The notes beneath the pieces are model-generated. The model did not search any database. It was not told the DNA's origin and saw only the letters and a list, made by a program, of their open reading frames with translations. From positions 1 through 10,486 of the forward strand of contig JAHELH010000062.1 of NCBI GenBank assembly GCA_024644285.1: a stretch of 10,486 bases of DNA, written 5' to 3'. Of this stretch, positions 1-6,372 are shown piece after piece (the first letter of the stretch is position 1; each line of letters begins with the position of its first letter). Origin of the DNA: Paracoccaceae bacterium. Its GTDB lineage: Bacteria > Pseudomonadota > Alphaproteobacteria > Rhodobacterales > Rhodobacteraceae. The position numbers were made by a program, and so were the translations under genes.

Positions 1-389
1 TCGATCATCGCGATCATCTGCGGCACCCACTGGGTCGCCCGCGGCATCTCGTCGGGGTCGAGGGCGCCGAGCGCCTTCATGTCGTCGAGATACCATCGGG
101 TCGTCTCGGCGGTGATCTGGCCGATGTCGCGGCCGGTCTCGGCGGCGCGGGCGTTTATCTTGTCGTCGATGTCGGTGATGTTGCGCACATAGGTCACGTG
201 GTCCGCGCCGTAGACGTGGCGCAGCAGGCGGTAGAGCACGTCGAACACCACCACGGGGCGGGCATTGCCCAGATGCGCGCGGTCATAGACGGTGGGCCCG
301 CAGACATACATGCGGACGTTCCTGGGGTCCAAGGGCGTGAAGACCTCTTTCTTGCGGGTCTTGGTGTTGTGCAGCCTGATCTGGGTCAT
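1..389 (-). CDS. cysS: Cysteinyl-tRNA synthetase, N-terminal part (cut by window edge)
   Basis: Cytoplasmic class I aminoacyl-tRNA synthetase that activates cysteine with ATP and loads it on tRNA-Cys. The 129 visible residues begin MTQIRLHNTKTRKKEVFTPL and are typical of the family N-terminus. The Rossmann catalytic domain opens with MYVCGPTVYD, where Cys30 is the expected zinc ligand. The HIGH-type ATP motif follows as HLGN (residues 39-42), and TDIDDKI is at 72-78. The start is the ATG read from 389 to 387, with AGGAAG at 399-394 four bases upstream. The family is usually about 460 residues, so roughly the first quarter is present and the rest, including the KMSKS loop, lies left of the window. 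Its upstream side faces the plus-strand membrane-protein gene, so the two are divergent across about 200 bases. Identification is secure from the motifs. Confidence 0.97.
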   Translation of the reverse strand, partial: MTQIRLHNTKTRKKEVFTPLDPRNVRMYVCGPTVYDRAHLGNARPVVVFDVLYRLLRHVYGADHVTYVRNITDIDDKINARAAETGRDIGQITAETTRWYLDDMKALGALDPDEMPRATQWVPQMIAMI

Positions 390-586
390 CGGTCTTCCTG
401 AGGCACGCGCGGTTACGCCCCGCGGGCTTTAGGCAATTTCGGCTGTGAAGGAAACGAAAAGACCGGCCCGCGCGACGATGTCAGCGGATAATGCAGCAAA
501 TCGGGGTGGCGAGGGTCTTCATGCCCCGGGCATACGTCTTCGCCGGGCGCTTGCCAAGCCCCATTGGCGGAACGCGGGGATCTTCT
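390..586. promoter_or_regulatory. Divergent intergenic region between cysS and the membrane-protein gene
   Basis: About 200 bases must carry the promoter of cysS (minus) and of the two-gene unit at 587 (plus). A locally AT-richer patch lies at 427-463 (TTTAGGCAATTTCGG and on). Ribosome sites are at 399-394 (minus) and 576-580 (plus). No reliable -35/-10 pair or terminator can be named by eye. Confidence 0.35.
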
Positions 587-1207
587 ATGCTACCGCCGAT
601 GAATGACACACAGCGCCCCCTGGCCGGCTTGTGGCTGACCGGCCTGCCGCTGGCCGAGGCGGCGGGAATCGCCGGGGTCGCGCTTGCCTATGCCCTGATC
701 GACCGCGGGCGGCTGGCGCCGCCCTTTGCCTGGGTGCTGCTGGCCGGCGCCTGGGAGGGGCTGTGCCTGGGCGGCGCGCAGGCCGCCGTGTTGCGCCCGC
801 TGGGCGCCCGGCCCGCGCCGTGGGTCGCGCTGACCGTGGCCGGGGCGACGGTAGGCTACGGGTTGTCGCTGTTGGGCGGCGCGGGCGGCGGCGGCGGCGG
901 TCCCGAGCCGCCCCTTTGGCTGATGACGCTGGCCGGGGCCGGAGCGGGCGTCGCCATGGGCGCGCTCTTGGGGGCGCTGCAATCGCTGGCCCTGCCCCCG
1001 CCGCTGCGCGCCTGGAGCTGGATCGCCGCGAACGCGCTGGGCTGGGCCGTGGCGATGGCGGTGATCATGACCGGCGCCGGCATGATCGGGTCCGACTGGC
1101 CGCTTGGCGCGGTGGTGCTGACCGGGGCGGCGTCGGGCGCGCTGGCGGGGGTGGCCGTGGCTTTGGCCACGCTGCCACTCATCCAGAAACGGAGGATCGC
1201 CCGATGA
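587..1207 (+). CDS. Six-helix inner-membrane protein with internal duplication, unknown function
   Basis: A 206-residue, very hydrophobic Gly/Ala/Leu-rich protein, not assigned to a named family. About six membrane segments can be drawn, near residues 20-38, 45-62, 78-97, 110-130, 146-163 and 172-197. Two halves look related: GLCLGGAQAAVLRPL followed by WVALTVAGATVGYGL (residues 58-92) resembles GALLGALQSLALPPPL then WSWIAANALGWAVAMAV (125-159). In both, a small-residue helix with a Gln is followed by a short loop and a Trp-led helix. A Gly run (100-105) links the halves. The C-terminus is short and basic (QKRRIAR). I chose the ATG at 587 because GGGGA at 576-580 sits six bases before it; the ATG at 599 is an alternative, and an in-frame ATG at 491 has no such support. 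The stop overlaps the next start as ATGA (1204-1207), so the two are translationally coupled. Membrane location is secure; function is unknown. Confidence 0.75.
   Translation: MLPPMNDTQRPLAGLWLTGLPLAEAAGIAGVALAYALIDRGRLAPPFAWVLLAGAWEGLCLGGAQAAVLRPLGARPAPWVALTVAGATVGYGLSLLGGAGGGGGGPEPPLWLMTLAGAGAGVAMGALLGALQSLALPPPLRAWSWIAANALGWAVAMAVIMTGAGMIGSDWPLGAVVLTGAASGALAGVAVALATLPLIQKRRIAR
884..901 (+). repeat. Short GGC trinucleotide run
   Basis: Five GGC units followed by GGT, encoding six glycines between the two halves of the membrane protein. Length change by whole units would lengthen or shorten a linker without breaking the frame. It may simply reflect the very GC-rich composition. Confidence 0.6.
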
Positions 1208-1539
1208 CCCGCGACGAGATCAACGCGCTCTGCGCCACGCTGCCGGGGGCGGAGAACTCCGACCCCTGGGGCGGCGGGCACGATGCCTGGAAAGTGGGCG
1301 GCAAGATGTTCGCCTGCATCGGCGCGGTGACGCCGGGGGTGTCGGTGAAGACCGAGAGCATCGAGATGGCCGAGACGCTGATCGCGGCGGGGGTCGGCGT
1401 CAAGGCGCCGTATTTCCACCGCTCGTGGCTGCTGGTGCCGCTCGAGACGGACCGGGACGAGACCGAGCATCGCATCCGGACTTCCTATGACCTGGTCCGC
1501 TCGAAGCTGCCGAAGAAGGTGCAGGCCGCGCTGCGTTAG
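1204..1539 (+). CDS. MmcQ/YjbR family protein
   Basis: A 111-residue protein that fits the MmcQ/YjbR family (CyaY-like fold, often annotated as DNA-binding but biochemically poorly defined). The visible signature is an N-terminal helix ending CATLPGAE (residues 10-17), then a Trp-containing turn (PWGGGHDAWKVGGKMFACIG, 21-40), then a strand pair and SVKTES. The closing part is KAPYFHRSWLLVPL (67-80) and a final helix SYDLVRSKLPKKVQAAL (94-110). The length is usual for the family. The start at 1204 has GGAGG at 1191-1195 with eight bases of spacing and overlaps the stop of the membrane-protein gene, so the pair forms one transcript. The reading frame stays open upstream to at least 631, but that part is a shadow of the membrane protein. 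The pairing gives no clear functional clue. Family assignment is good; the DNA-binding role is not shown here. Confidence 0.9.
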   Translation: MTRDEINALCATLPGAENSDPWGGGHDAWKVGGKMFACIGAVTPGVSVKTESIEMAETLIAAGVGVKAPYFHRSWLLVPLETDRDETEHRIRTSYDLVRSKLPKKVQAALR

Positions 1540-1542
1540 CCC

Positions 1543-1563
1543 GTCTGCCTCGGGCAGGAGACG
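1543..1563 (+). terminator. Weak hairpin after the YjbR-type gene
   Basis: CTGCC (1545-1549) and GGCAG (1553-1557) can pair around a three-base loop, flanked by CGTCT and AGACG that could extend the stem across an asymmetric bulge. It starts four bases after the stop codon, a suitable place for a terminator. No T-run follows, so intrinsic termination is doubtful. Confidence 0.3.
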
Positions 1564-1667
1564 CAATTTCCTGTGTCACCGCTTTCGTCCCAGACCCTCG
1601 GTTCCGCCAGGGGCGCGCCGATGGTAACAGCGCGTCACCGCAGGACCGGGCGAGCCGGTCGGTTGTC

Positions 1668-1698
1668 TTGGACCCTAGCGGGCGATTCGCGTTAGACT
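1668..1698 (+). promoter_or_regulatory. Possible sigma-70-like promoter for the channel-like gene
   Basis: TTGGAC (1668-1673) and TAGACT (1693-1698) are partial matches to -35 and -10 boxes, with 19 bases between them, which is longer than ideal. They lie about 30 bases before the ATG at 1728 and ahead of its ribosome site GAGG (1715-1718). This is only a by-eye candidate in GC-rich DNA. Confidence 0.2.
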
Positions 1699-1727
1699 GG
1701 CACCATCCAGAGACGAGGCAATTTCGC

Positions 1728-2936
1728 ATGACGAATCCACTTTCCGGCCGCCGGGCCGCCCGGGCACGCGCCGCCACCGGGCGCAGCCACATCGCATCCT
1801 GGGTATTGGTCGCCCTGGTGTCTCTGTCTCTGATCTGGGGCATCGGGGCCACGTGGCGTGCCGCCGTTTGCTGCGACCTGGAGGGGCTGGACCCTGTGAC
1901 CGACCGGGCGCAGGTCGCGGCGATCCTGCAGCAGGACGGGTCGGACGCGTTGATCCAGGTGACGACCGGCATCTACGTGCAATCGCTGTCCTTCGAATCC
2001 GCCAACGACGTGCAGGTGACGGGGCGGCTTTGGCAACGCGTGCCGCCCGGCATCGTGCTGCCGCCCGGCGGGCATCTGGGTGTGCTGTTTCCCGACGCGA
2101 TCTCGTCGCATGACGGAAACCTGACGCAGCTATACGAAGATTTCGTCCTGCCTGACGGGTCGCACCTGGATACCTGGAAGTTCCAGGTCTTGCTGCGGCA
2201 AGACTTCAACTACAGCGCCTATCCCCTTGACGGCAAACTGGTCTGGATCCGGTTCTGGACGGACGACATCGAAGAGGACATCCAGCTTGTGCCGGACCTG
2301 GGGGCCTTTTCCGACGTGTCGCCCGAGACCTTGCCCGGCATCTCCGAAAGCCTGGTGCCGGGCGAATGGCAGGTCCTGCAGACCTTTTTCAGCTACGACC
2401 GGCTGAAATTCGAGACCGATTTCGGGCTGAACGAACAGGCCTTTCCGTTGCCGCCGTCGCGCCCCGAATTGCGGTTCAACATCATCCTGAAGCGCAATTT
2501 CATCGACGCCTTCGTGGTCAATCTGGTGCCGCTGGCGGTGATCTTCGGGCTGCTCTTCGGTCTGATGCTGACGGTCAGCCGCGATTCCGACAGGGCGAGC
2601 CGGACGGGATTCAACACCCTGGCGGTCTTCGGGTCGGCCGCGGGCCTGTTCTTCATCGCGCTTCTGGGCCACATCCAGGTGCGCCAGCAATTCGCCGGCA
2701 GCCAGATCGTCTATATCGAGTATTTCTACATCCTCGCCTACCTGATGCTGCTGTCGATCTCGGTGTTCAGCTTCATGGTCACCCATGCCGACCACGAGAA
2801 CGAAAGCTGGGTCCTGCGCGACGACGGGCGGCTGTTGAAGATGCTCTACTGGCCCTTCGTGCTTGGCGCAGCCCTAGTCATCACCGTCGCGCGCCTGCCG
2901 GTCGATGCGCGCGGGGTGTGGCTGGCGCTGTTCTAG
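1728..2936 (+). CDS. Divergent pentameric ligand-gated ion channel-like membrane protein
   Basis: A 402-residue protein with the layout of a prokaryotic Cys-loop receptor homologue: basic N-terminus, hydrophobic signal or anchor helix (about 21-43), extracytoplasmic beta-rich region (about 50-250), then four C-terminal helices. Family-like signatures appear in order. VTTGIYV (78-84) matches the first strand of GLIC (VNTGIYL). AYPLDGKL (164-171) matches the RYPFDSQ loop. LRFNIILKRNFIDAFVVNLVP (248-268) matches the pre-M1 Arg and M1 Pro pattern. M2 is about 293-317, M3 about 326-352 (IVYIEYFYILAYLMLL), and M4 about 369-389 (LLKMLYWPFVLGAALVITV). The M3-M4 loop is short, as in bacteria. It has no Cys-loop cysteines; the only two cysteines are 48-49, just after the first helix. 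M2 is rich in Gly, Ala and Phe rather than the usual Ser/Thr rings. The start at 1728 is preceded by GAGG (1715-1718); an in-frame TTG at 1668 is not supported. Expected role is an inner-membrane ion channel or sensor, ligand unknown. The fold match is inference from motif order. Confidence 0.7.
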   Translation: MTNPLSGRRAARARAATGRSHIASWVLVALVSLSLIWGIGATWRAAVCCDLEGLDPVTDRAQVAAILQQDGSDALIQVTTGIYVQSLSFESANDVQVTGRLWQRVPPGIVLPPGGHLGVLFPDAISSHDGNLTQLYEDFVLPDGSHLDTWKFQVLLRQDFNYSAYPLDGKLVWIRFWTDDIEEDIQLVPDLGAFSDVSPETLPGISESLVPGEWQVLQTFFSYDRLKFETDFGLNEQAFPLPPSRPELRFNIILKRNFIDAFVVNLVPLAVIFGLLFGLMLTVSRDSDRASRTGFNTLAVFGSAAGLFFIALLGHIQVRQQFAGSQIVYIEYFYILAYLMLLSISVFSFMVTHADHENESWVLRDDGRLLKMLYWPFVLGAALVITVARLPVDARGVWLALF

Positions 2937-2953
2937 GCCGACGGCGGGCGCGG

Positions 2954-3325
2954 TCAGGGGGTGAGTTCGACCGGCTCGGCAACCCCGCCGCCGCAGATCG
3001 CGCAGCAATCGCCGCAGGTCCGCTGTCCGTTGAAGCCGCTGCCCCAGGAGGTCTCGGCATCGCCGCGCACCCAGGCGCCGTAGCAGATGGTTTCACCCTG
3101 ATTGCAATCGAGCTCGTAGGTGCGCGCGCCGTCCGACGGTCCGATGATGAAGACCTGGTCCTCGCCCGGCCAGACGCGGTCGCGGTCCCGGCTGTAGAAT
3201 TCGAGGCTGAGATTGACCTCTGTCGCGTTGTCGAAGGTCCATGACAACGAGTCCGCCGACGCGGCCTGCCCGGCGAATGCACCCGCGGCAAGACCCGCCG
3301 CCAAGATGTTGGAAAAGCTTTTCAT
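2954..3325 (-). CDS. Small exported cysteine-rich protein, unknown function
   Basis: A 123-residue protein with a clear Sec signal peptide: MKSF, a small hydrophobic stretch rich in Ala/Gly, and an AxA site (ASA, residues 22-24), leaving a mature chain of about 99 residues. The mature part starts with a predicted beta strand (DSLSWTFDNATEVNLSLEFYS) and contains VWPGEDQVFII, CYGAWVRGD and a cysteine cluster. The six cysteines are 74, 81, 104, 107, 108 and 111, giving C-x6-C-x22-CxxCCxxC, fit for three disulfides or a metal site. From memory, similar small secreted proteins with CYGAW and CCxxC occur in other alphaproteobacteria without a known role. The ATG at 3325 has GGAG at 3336-3333; the frame stays open upstream but lacks a better start. 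It is convergent with the channel-like gene, 17 bases apart. Export is well supported; function is unknown. Confidence 0.8.
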   Translation of the reverse strand: MKSFSNILAAGLAAGAFAGQAASADSLSWTFDNATEVNLSLEFYSRDRDRVWPGEDQVFIIGPSDGARTYELDCNQGETICYGAWVRGDAETSWGSGFNGQRTCGDCCAICGGGVAEPVELTP

Positions 3326-3448
3326 ATTCACGCTCCACCCGGCGAAATAGCGACGTTGCGGCAGGGCGGCGCGCCCGCCGCGCTGGAATGGGGAGCATTC
3401 TGTCGCGAAACCGGCGCCGCGCAAACGGATTTCTCGCAAGTCCGCGGA

Positions 3449-4819
3449 TCAGGCGAATTCGCGCAGGATGGCCGAAATCGCGTCCGCGTGCCGCTGCAGC
3501 GCCTCGCGGTCGCCGAGGTGCTCGACGTTCAGCCGCACGACCGGCTCGGTATTCGAGCGCCGCAGGCTGAAGCGCCAGTCCTCGAAGGCCACCGAGAGGC
3601 CGTCGAGCCGGTCGACCTCGCCGCCGCCGGCATAGCGCGCCTCGACCGCGGCCACCGCGGCCTGCGGGTCGGCGAGGTGGAAGTTGATCTCGCCCGAGGA
3701 CGGGTGGCGTTCGCGCATCTCGGCCACCAGCGCCGAGAGCGGCTGGCCGGTGGCCGACATATGCGCTGCGATCAGCAGCCACGGGATCATGCCGCTGTCG
3801 CAATACATGAAGTCGCGGAAGTAGTGATGCGCCGACATTTCGCCGCCATAGACCGCATCCTCGGCCCGCATGACCTGCTTCATCAGCGCGTGGCCGGTGC
3901 GCGAGAGCACCGCTGTGCCGCCGGCCTGCCGCACGATGCGCTGCGTGTTCCACATCACGCGGGGGTCGTGGACGATGCGCGCGCCGGGATGCTGCGCCAG
4001 CATGGCGGCGGCCAACAGCCCGACGATGTATTCGCCGTCGATGAAGGCGCCGGTTTCGTCGAACAGGAAGCAGCGGTCGAAATCGCCGTCCCAGGCGACG
4101 CCGAAATCGGCCGTGTGCTCGCGCACCGCCTGCCCGGTCACGGGGCGGTTCTCCGGCAAGAGCGGGTTCGGGATGCCGTTCGGGAACCGGGCGTCGGGGG
4201 CGTGGTGCAGGCGGTGAAAGCTGAGCGGCGCGCCGGCCCTGTCCAGCGCGGCGGCCAGCGCGTCGAAGGTCGGCCCGGCCGCGCCGTTGCCGGCATTGAC
4301 CAGGATCGTCATCGGGCGCAGCGCGGCCGGGTCGATGAAGGACAGGACACGCGCCACGTAGGCCGCGCGGGTATCCCCGGCGCGCCGGCTGCCGGGCCGG
4401 GGCGCGCCGGGGCCGAAGCCGCCCGCCGCCACCAGGTCGCGCATCGCGCCGAGGCCGGTCTCGCGGCTGATCGGCGTGGCGCCGGGGCCGACCATCTTGA
4501 CGCCGTTATCGCCGATGGGGTTGTGCGAGGCGGTGACCATCAGCCCGCCGCCGGCGCCCAGGTGATCGGTGGCGAAATAGACCTCCTCGGTGCCGCAGAG
4601 GCCGATATCGATCACCTCGACGCCCTCGGCGGTCAGGCCCTGCGCCAGCGCCTCGGCCAGGGTTTCGGAACTGTCGCGGATGTCGCGCCCCATAACCACG
4701 GTGCCGGGCTCCATGACGCGCGCGAAAGCACGGCCGGTATCGCGGACGATGGCCTCGGTCAGATCTACGCCCACGGTGCCGCGGATGTCGTAGCTCTTGA
4801 AACAGGGCAGCTGTCTCAT
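3449..4819 (-). CDS. Phosphomannomutase/phosphoglucomutase
   Basis: Cytoplasmic alpha-D-phosphohexomutase of 456 residues, the usual length. It interconverts hexose 6- and 1-phosphates (mannose and/or glucose) through a phosphoserine, feeding GDP-mannose or UDP-glucose and so surface polysaccharide synthesis. All four domain signatures are visible: the phosphoserine loop TASHNP (96-101, Ser98), the magnesium loop DGDFDRC (244-250), the sugar-specificity loop GEMSAHH (326-332), and the phosphate-binding loop RRSNTEPVVR (420-429). GEMSAHH is the version seen in bifunctional PMM/PGM (AlgC-like) enzymes and not in GlmM, so glucosamine mutase is unlikely. The start at 4819 lies three bases after the RlmE stop codon and has no strong Shine-Dalgarno sequence of its own, so it probably depends on coupling to rlmE. 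The choice of manB, algC or another symbol cannot be made from sequence alone. Confidence 0.95.
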   Translation of the reverse strand: MRQLPCFKSYDIRGTVGVDLTEAIVRDTGRAFARVMEPGTVVMGRDIRDSSETLAEALAQGLTAEGVEVIDIGLCGTEEVYFATDHLGAGGGLMVTASHNPIGDNGVKMVGPGATPISRETGLGAMRDLVAAGGFGPGAPRPGSRRAGDTRAAYVARVLSFIDPAALRPMTILVNAGNGAAGPTFDALAAALDRAGAPLSFHRLHHAPDARFPNGIPNPLLPENRPVTGQAVREHTADFGVAWDGDFDRCFLFDETGAFIDGEYIVGLLAAAMLAQHPGARIVHDPRVMWNTQRIVRQAGGTAVLSRTGHALMKQVMRAEDAVYGGEMSAHHYFRDFMYCDSGMIPWLLIAAHMSATGQPLSALVAEMRERHPSSGEINFHLADPQAAVAAVEARYAGGGEVDRLDGLSVAFEDWRFSLRRSNTEPVVRLNVEHLGDREALQRHADAISAILREFA

Positions 4820-4822
4820 CGC

Positions 4823-5524
4823 CTAGCCCCGGAACCCGGTGGCGACGACGAACTTCTCGGAACTGTCGGCGCGGCTGGCGGGCGGTTTGACATTGGCGAC
4901 CTTCTCGAACTTCTGCTTCAGGATGCGCTGCAACTCGCCCTCGGCGCCGCCGGCCAGCACCTTGGCGACGAAGGTGCCGCCCTGCTCCAGCACTTCGAAA
5001 GCGAACTCGGCGGCCGCCTGGCACAGCGCGATGATGCGCAAATGGTCGGTCTGCTTGTGGCCCGAGGCGGCGGCGGCCATGTCCGACATCACCACGTCGG
5101 CCTTGCCGCCGAGCCAGGACTTGACGCGCTCGTCGGCGCCCTCTTCGAGGAAATCCAGCACGTGCAGCTCGGCGCCGGGGATCGGCTCCACCTGTTGCAG
5201 GTCGATGCCGATGATCCGGCCCCGGGGCTTGTCCGGCCTGTCGCCCAAGGCGTTGATCCGCGGCACCGCGACCTGGCACCAGCCGCCGGGCGCGCAGCCC
5301 AGGTCGACGACGCGGGCGCCGGGGGTCAGAAACCCGTACTTGTCGTCGAGCTCGAGGATCTTGAAGGCGGCGCGGCCGCGATAGCCCTCGGCCCGGGCCC
5401 GCCTGACGTATGGATCGTTGAGCTGGCGGTCCAGCCAGCGGGTCGACGACATCTTGCGGCCCCGGGCGGTCTTCACCCGGGTGCGCAGGTCGCGCTGGCC
5501 GCGTCCGCTCGTCTTCTTCTCCAT
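4823..5524 (-). CDS. rlmE: 23S rRNA (uridine 2'-O) methyltransferase RlmE (FtsJ)
   Basis: Cytoplasmic SAM-dependent enzyme that methylates the 2'-O of U2552 (E. coli numbering) in the A loop of 23S rRNA, late in large-subunit assembly. The 233-residue chain has the SAM motif VDLGCAPGGW (73-82) and the K-D-K-E catalytic tetrad: Lys55 (AAFKILELD), Asp148 (VMSDMAA), Lys188 (TFVAKVL) and Glu223 (SSEKFVV). The basic N-terminus (about 1-28) is longer than in E. coli and could be an RNA-binding extension. The start at 5524 has GAGGA at 5533-5529, only four bases away; Met25 would start right at the conserved core but has no ribosome site. It is followed by the phosphohexomutase gene after three bases and preceded by the VOC gene at 58 bases, all on the same strand. 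Confidence 0.96.
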   Translation of the reverse strand: MEKKTSGRGQRDLRTRVKTARGRKMSSTRWLDRQLNDPYVRRARAEGYRGRAAFKILELDDKYGFLTPGARVVDLGCAPGGWCQVAVPRINALGDRPDKPRGRIIGIDLQQVEPIPGAELHVLDFLEEGADERVKSWLGGKADVVMSDMAAAASGHKQTDHLRIIALCQAAAEFAFEVLEQGGTFVAKVLAGGAEGELQRILKQKFEKVANVKPPASRADSSEKFVVATGFRG

Positions 5525-5582
5525 GGCGTCCTCACAGGCTCCCGCGCACGGACATGCGGCAGGCGCGGCCGAATGGCAACCG

Positions 5583-6164
5583 TCAGTAGGGGTTCGCCGC
5601 GGCCCGCTCGTCGCTGAGCGATTGCTGCGAGCGCGCGACGATCATCTCGATGGCGTCGGCGAGGTGCACCTGATCGATATGGTGGTCGCCGCGGTCGACC
5701 CGGATGCGGTGCGCCTCGATCATCACCTCGGCGTGGCTGACCCCGCGCGGCGGCTCGAACCGGTAGCAGGCCAGCTCGATCAACAGCCCCAGCGGATCCT
5801 TGAAATAGATCGAATCCATGAAGCCGCGATCCTTGGGGCCGGAATGCGCGATGCCGCGCTCGTCCAGCCGCGCGACGGCCTGATTGAAGGTCGCGTGGCT
5901 GACCGCGAAGGCCAGGTGGTGCACGCAGCCCGTATCGGTGGGCGTTCGGCGGGGATCGGGTTTGCGCGCCTCGTTAGTGAAGATGGTGATCAGCCGGCCG
6001 TCGCCGGGGTCGAAATAGAGATGCCCCTCGCCCTCGTTGTCGAGATTGGGCTGGTCGAAGATGAACGGCATGCCCAGCACGCCTTCCCAGAAATCGATCG
6101 AGGTCTGGCGGTCCGCCCCCATGATCGTGATGTGATGAACTCCCTGCACCTGCAGCTTGCGCAT
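5583..6164 (-). CDS. VOC-fold (glyoxalase/extradiol dioxygenase-like) protein
   Basis: A 193-residue member of the vicinal-oxygen-chelate superfamily, which covers metal-dependent isomerases, dioxygenases and resistance proteins. Two beta-alpha-beta modules are visible: VQGVHHITIMGADRQTSIDFW (about 6-26) and CVHHLAFAVS (80-89), ending with DPLGLLIELACY (123-134). Candidate metal ligands are His10/His11, His82/His83 and Glu130. The C-terminal 55 residues (HAEVMIEAHRIRVDRGDHHI and on) extend beyond the core fold, are charged, and are not typical of a short glyoxalase I. The ATG at 6164 is chosen because GGGGAG at 6177-6172 gives seven-base spacing; a TTG two codons earlier would be too close. 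The substrate cannot be told. It lies between a Ppx/GppA gene with its terminator-like element and rlmE, so it probably has its own promoter in 6178-6235. Confidence 0.9.
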   Translation of the reverse strand: MRKLQVQGVHHITIMGADRQTSIDFWEGVLGMPFIFDQPNLDNEGEGHLYFDPGDGRLITIFTNEARKPDPRRTPTDTGCVHHLAFAVSHATFNQAVARLDERGIAHSGPKDRGFMDSIYFKDPLGLLIELACYRFEPPRGVSHAEVMIEAHRIRVDRGDHHIDQVHLADAIEMIVARSQQSLSDERAAANPY

Positions 6165-6235
6165 GTTCAATCTCCCCGAGAAATGATCCTACGCACTCAG
6201 AATAGCGCGATCTCCGCCCGGATCATCCCCGGCGC

Positions 6236-6266
6236 CTTCATCTGGCCAAAATACCTCCGCCGGAGG
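6236..6266 (-). terminator. Palindrome plus TATTTTGGCCAGATGAAG element, terminator of the Ppx/GppA gene
   Basis: On the minus strand, CCTCCGGCGGAGG (6266-6254, six-base arms around one base) is followed directly by TATTTTGGCCAGATGAAG (6253-6236). It lies about 105 bases after the Ppx/GppA stop and before the VOC start. A GC stem followed by a T-rich step is terminator-like. From memory, very similar palindrome-TATTT-GGCCAGA elements recur between genes in Rhodobacterales genomes, so this is probably one copy of an interspersed terminator-type repeat. Only one copy is in this window. Confidence 0.65.
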
Positions 6267-6372
6267 CACCCGCCGCAGCGGCCATCGAGCCGGCCAATGC
6301 CTCTGGCTCACCGCGCACCCCGCGCCAAGATGGCGTGCGGCGCAGCCGCTCCGTTGGACAGCCTTCTCGCCG

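Noticed and set aside
631..1203. Upstream extension of the YjbR-type frame
   Set aside because: The translation is an Arg/Gly/Ala-rich shadow of the membrane-protein gene; the family N-terminus begins at the ATG at 1204.
1668..1727. TTG start giving 20 more residues on the channel-like protein
   Set aside because: No ribosome site ahead of it, while the ATG at 1728 has GAGG at good distance and gives a normal basic-then-hydrophobic signal region.
3364..3376. GGGCG-GCG-CGCCC inverted repeat between the phosphohexomutase and exported-protein genes
   Set aside because: No T-run on either side, and such short palindromes are common by chance at this GC content.
3356..5617. Very long plus-strand open frame (about 750 codons)
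   Set aside because: It is antisense to the phosphohexomutase and RlmE genes, which carry complete family motifs. Its translation is rich in Arg, Gly, Ala, His and Asp without any recognisable domain, as expected of a shadow frame in GC-rich DNA.
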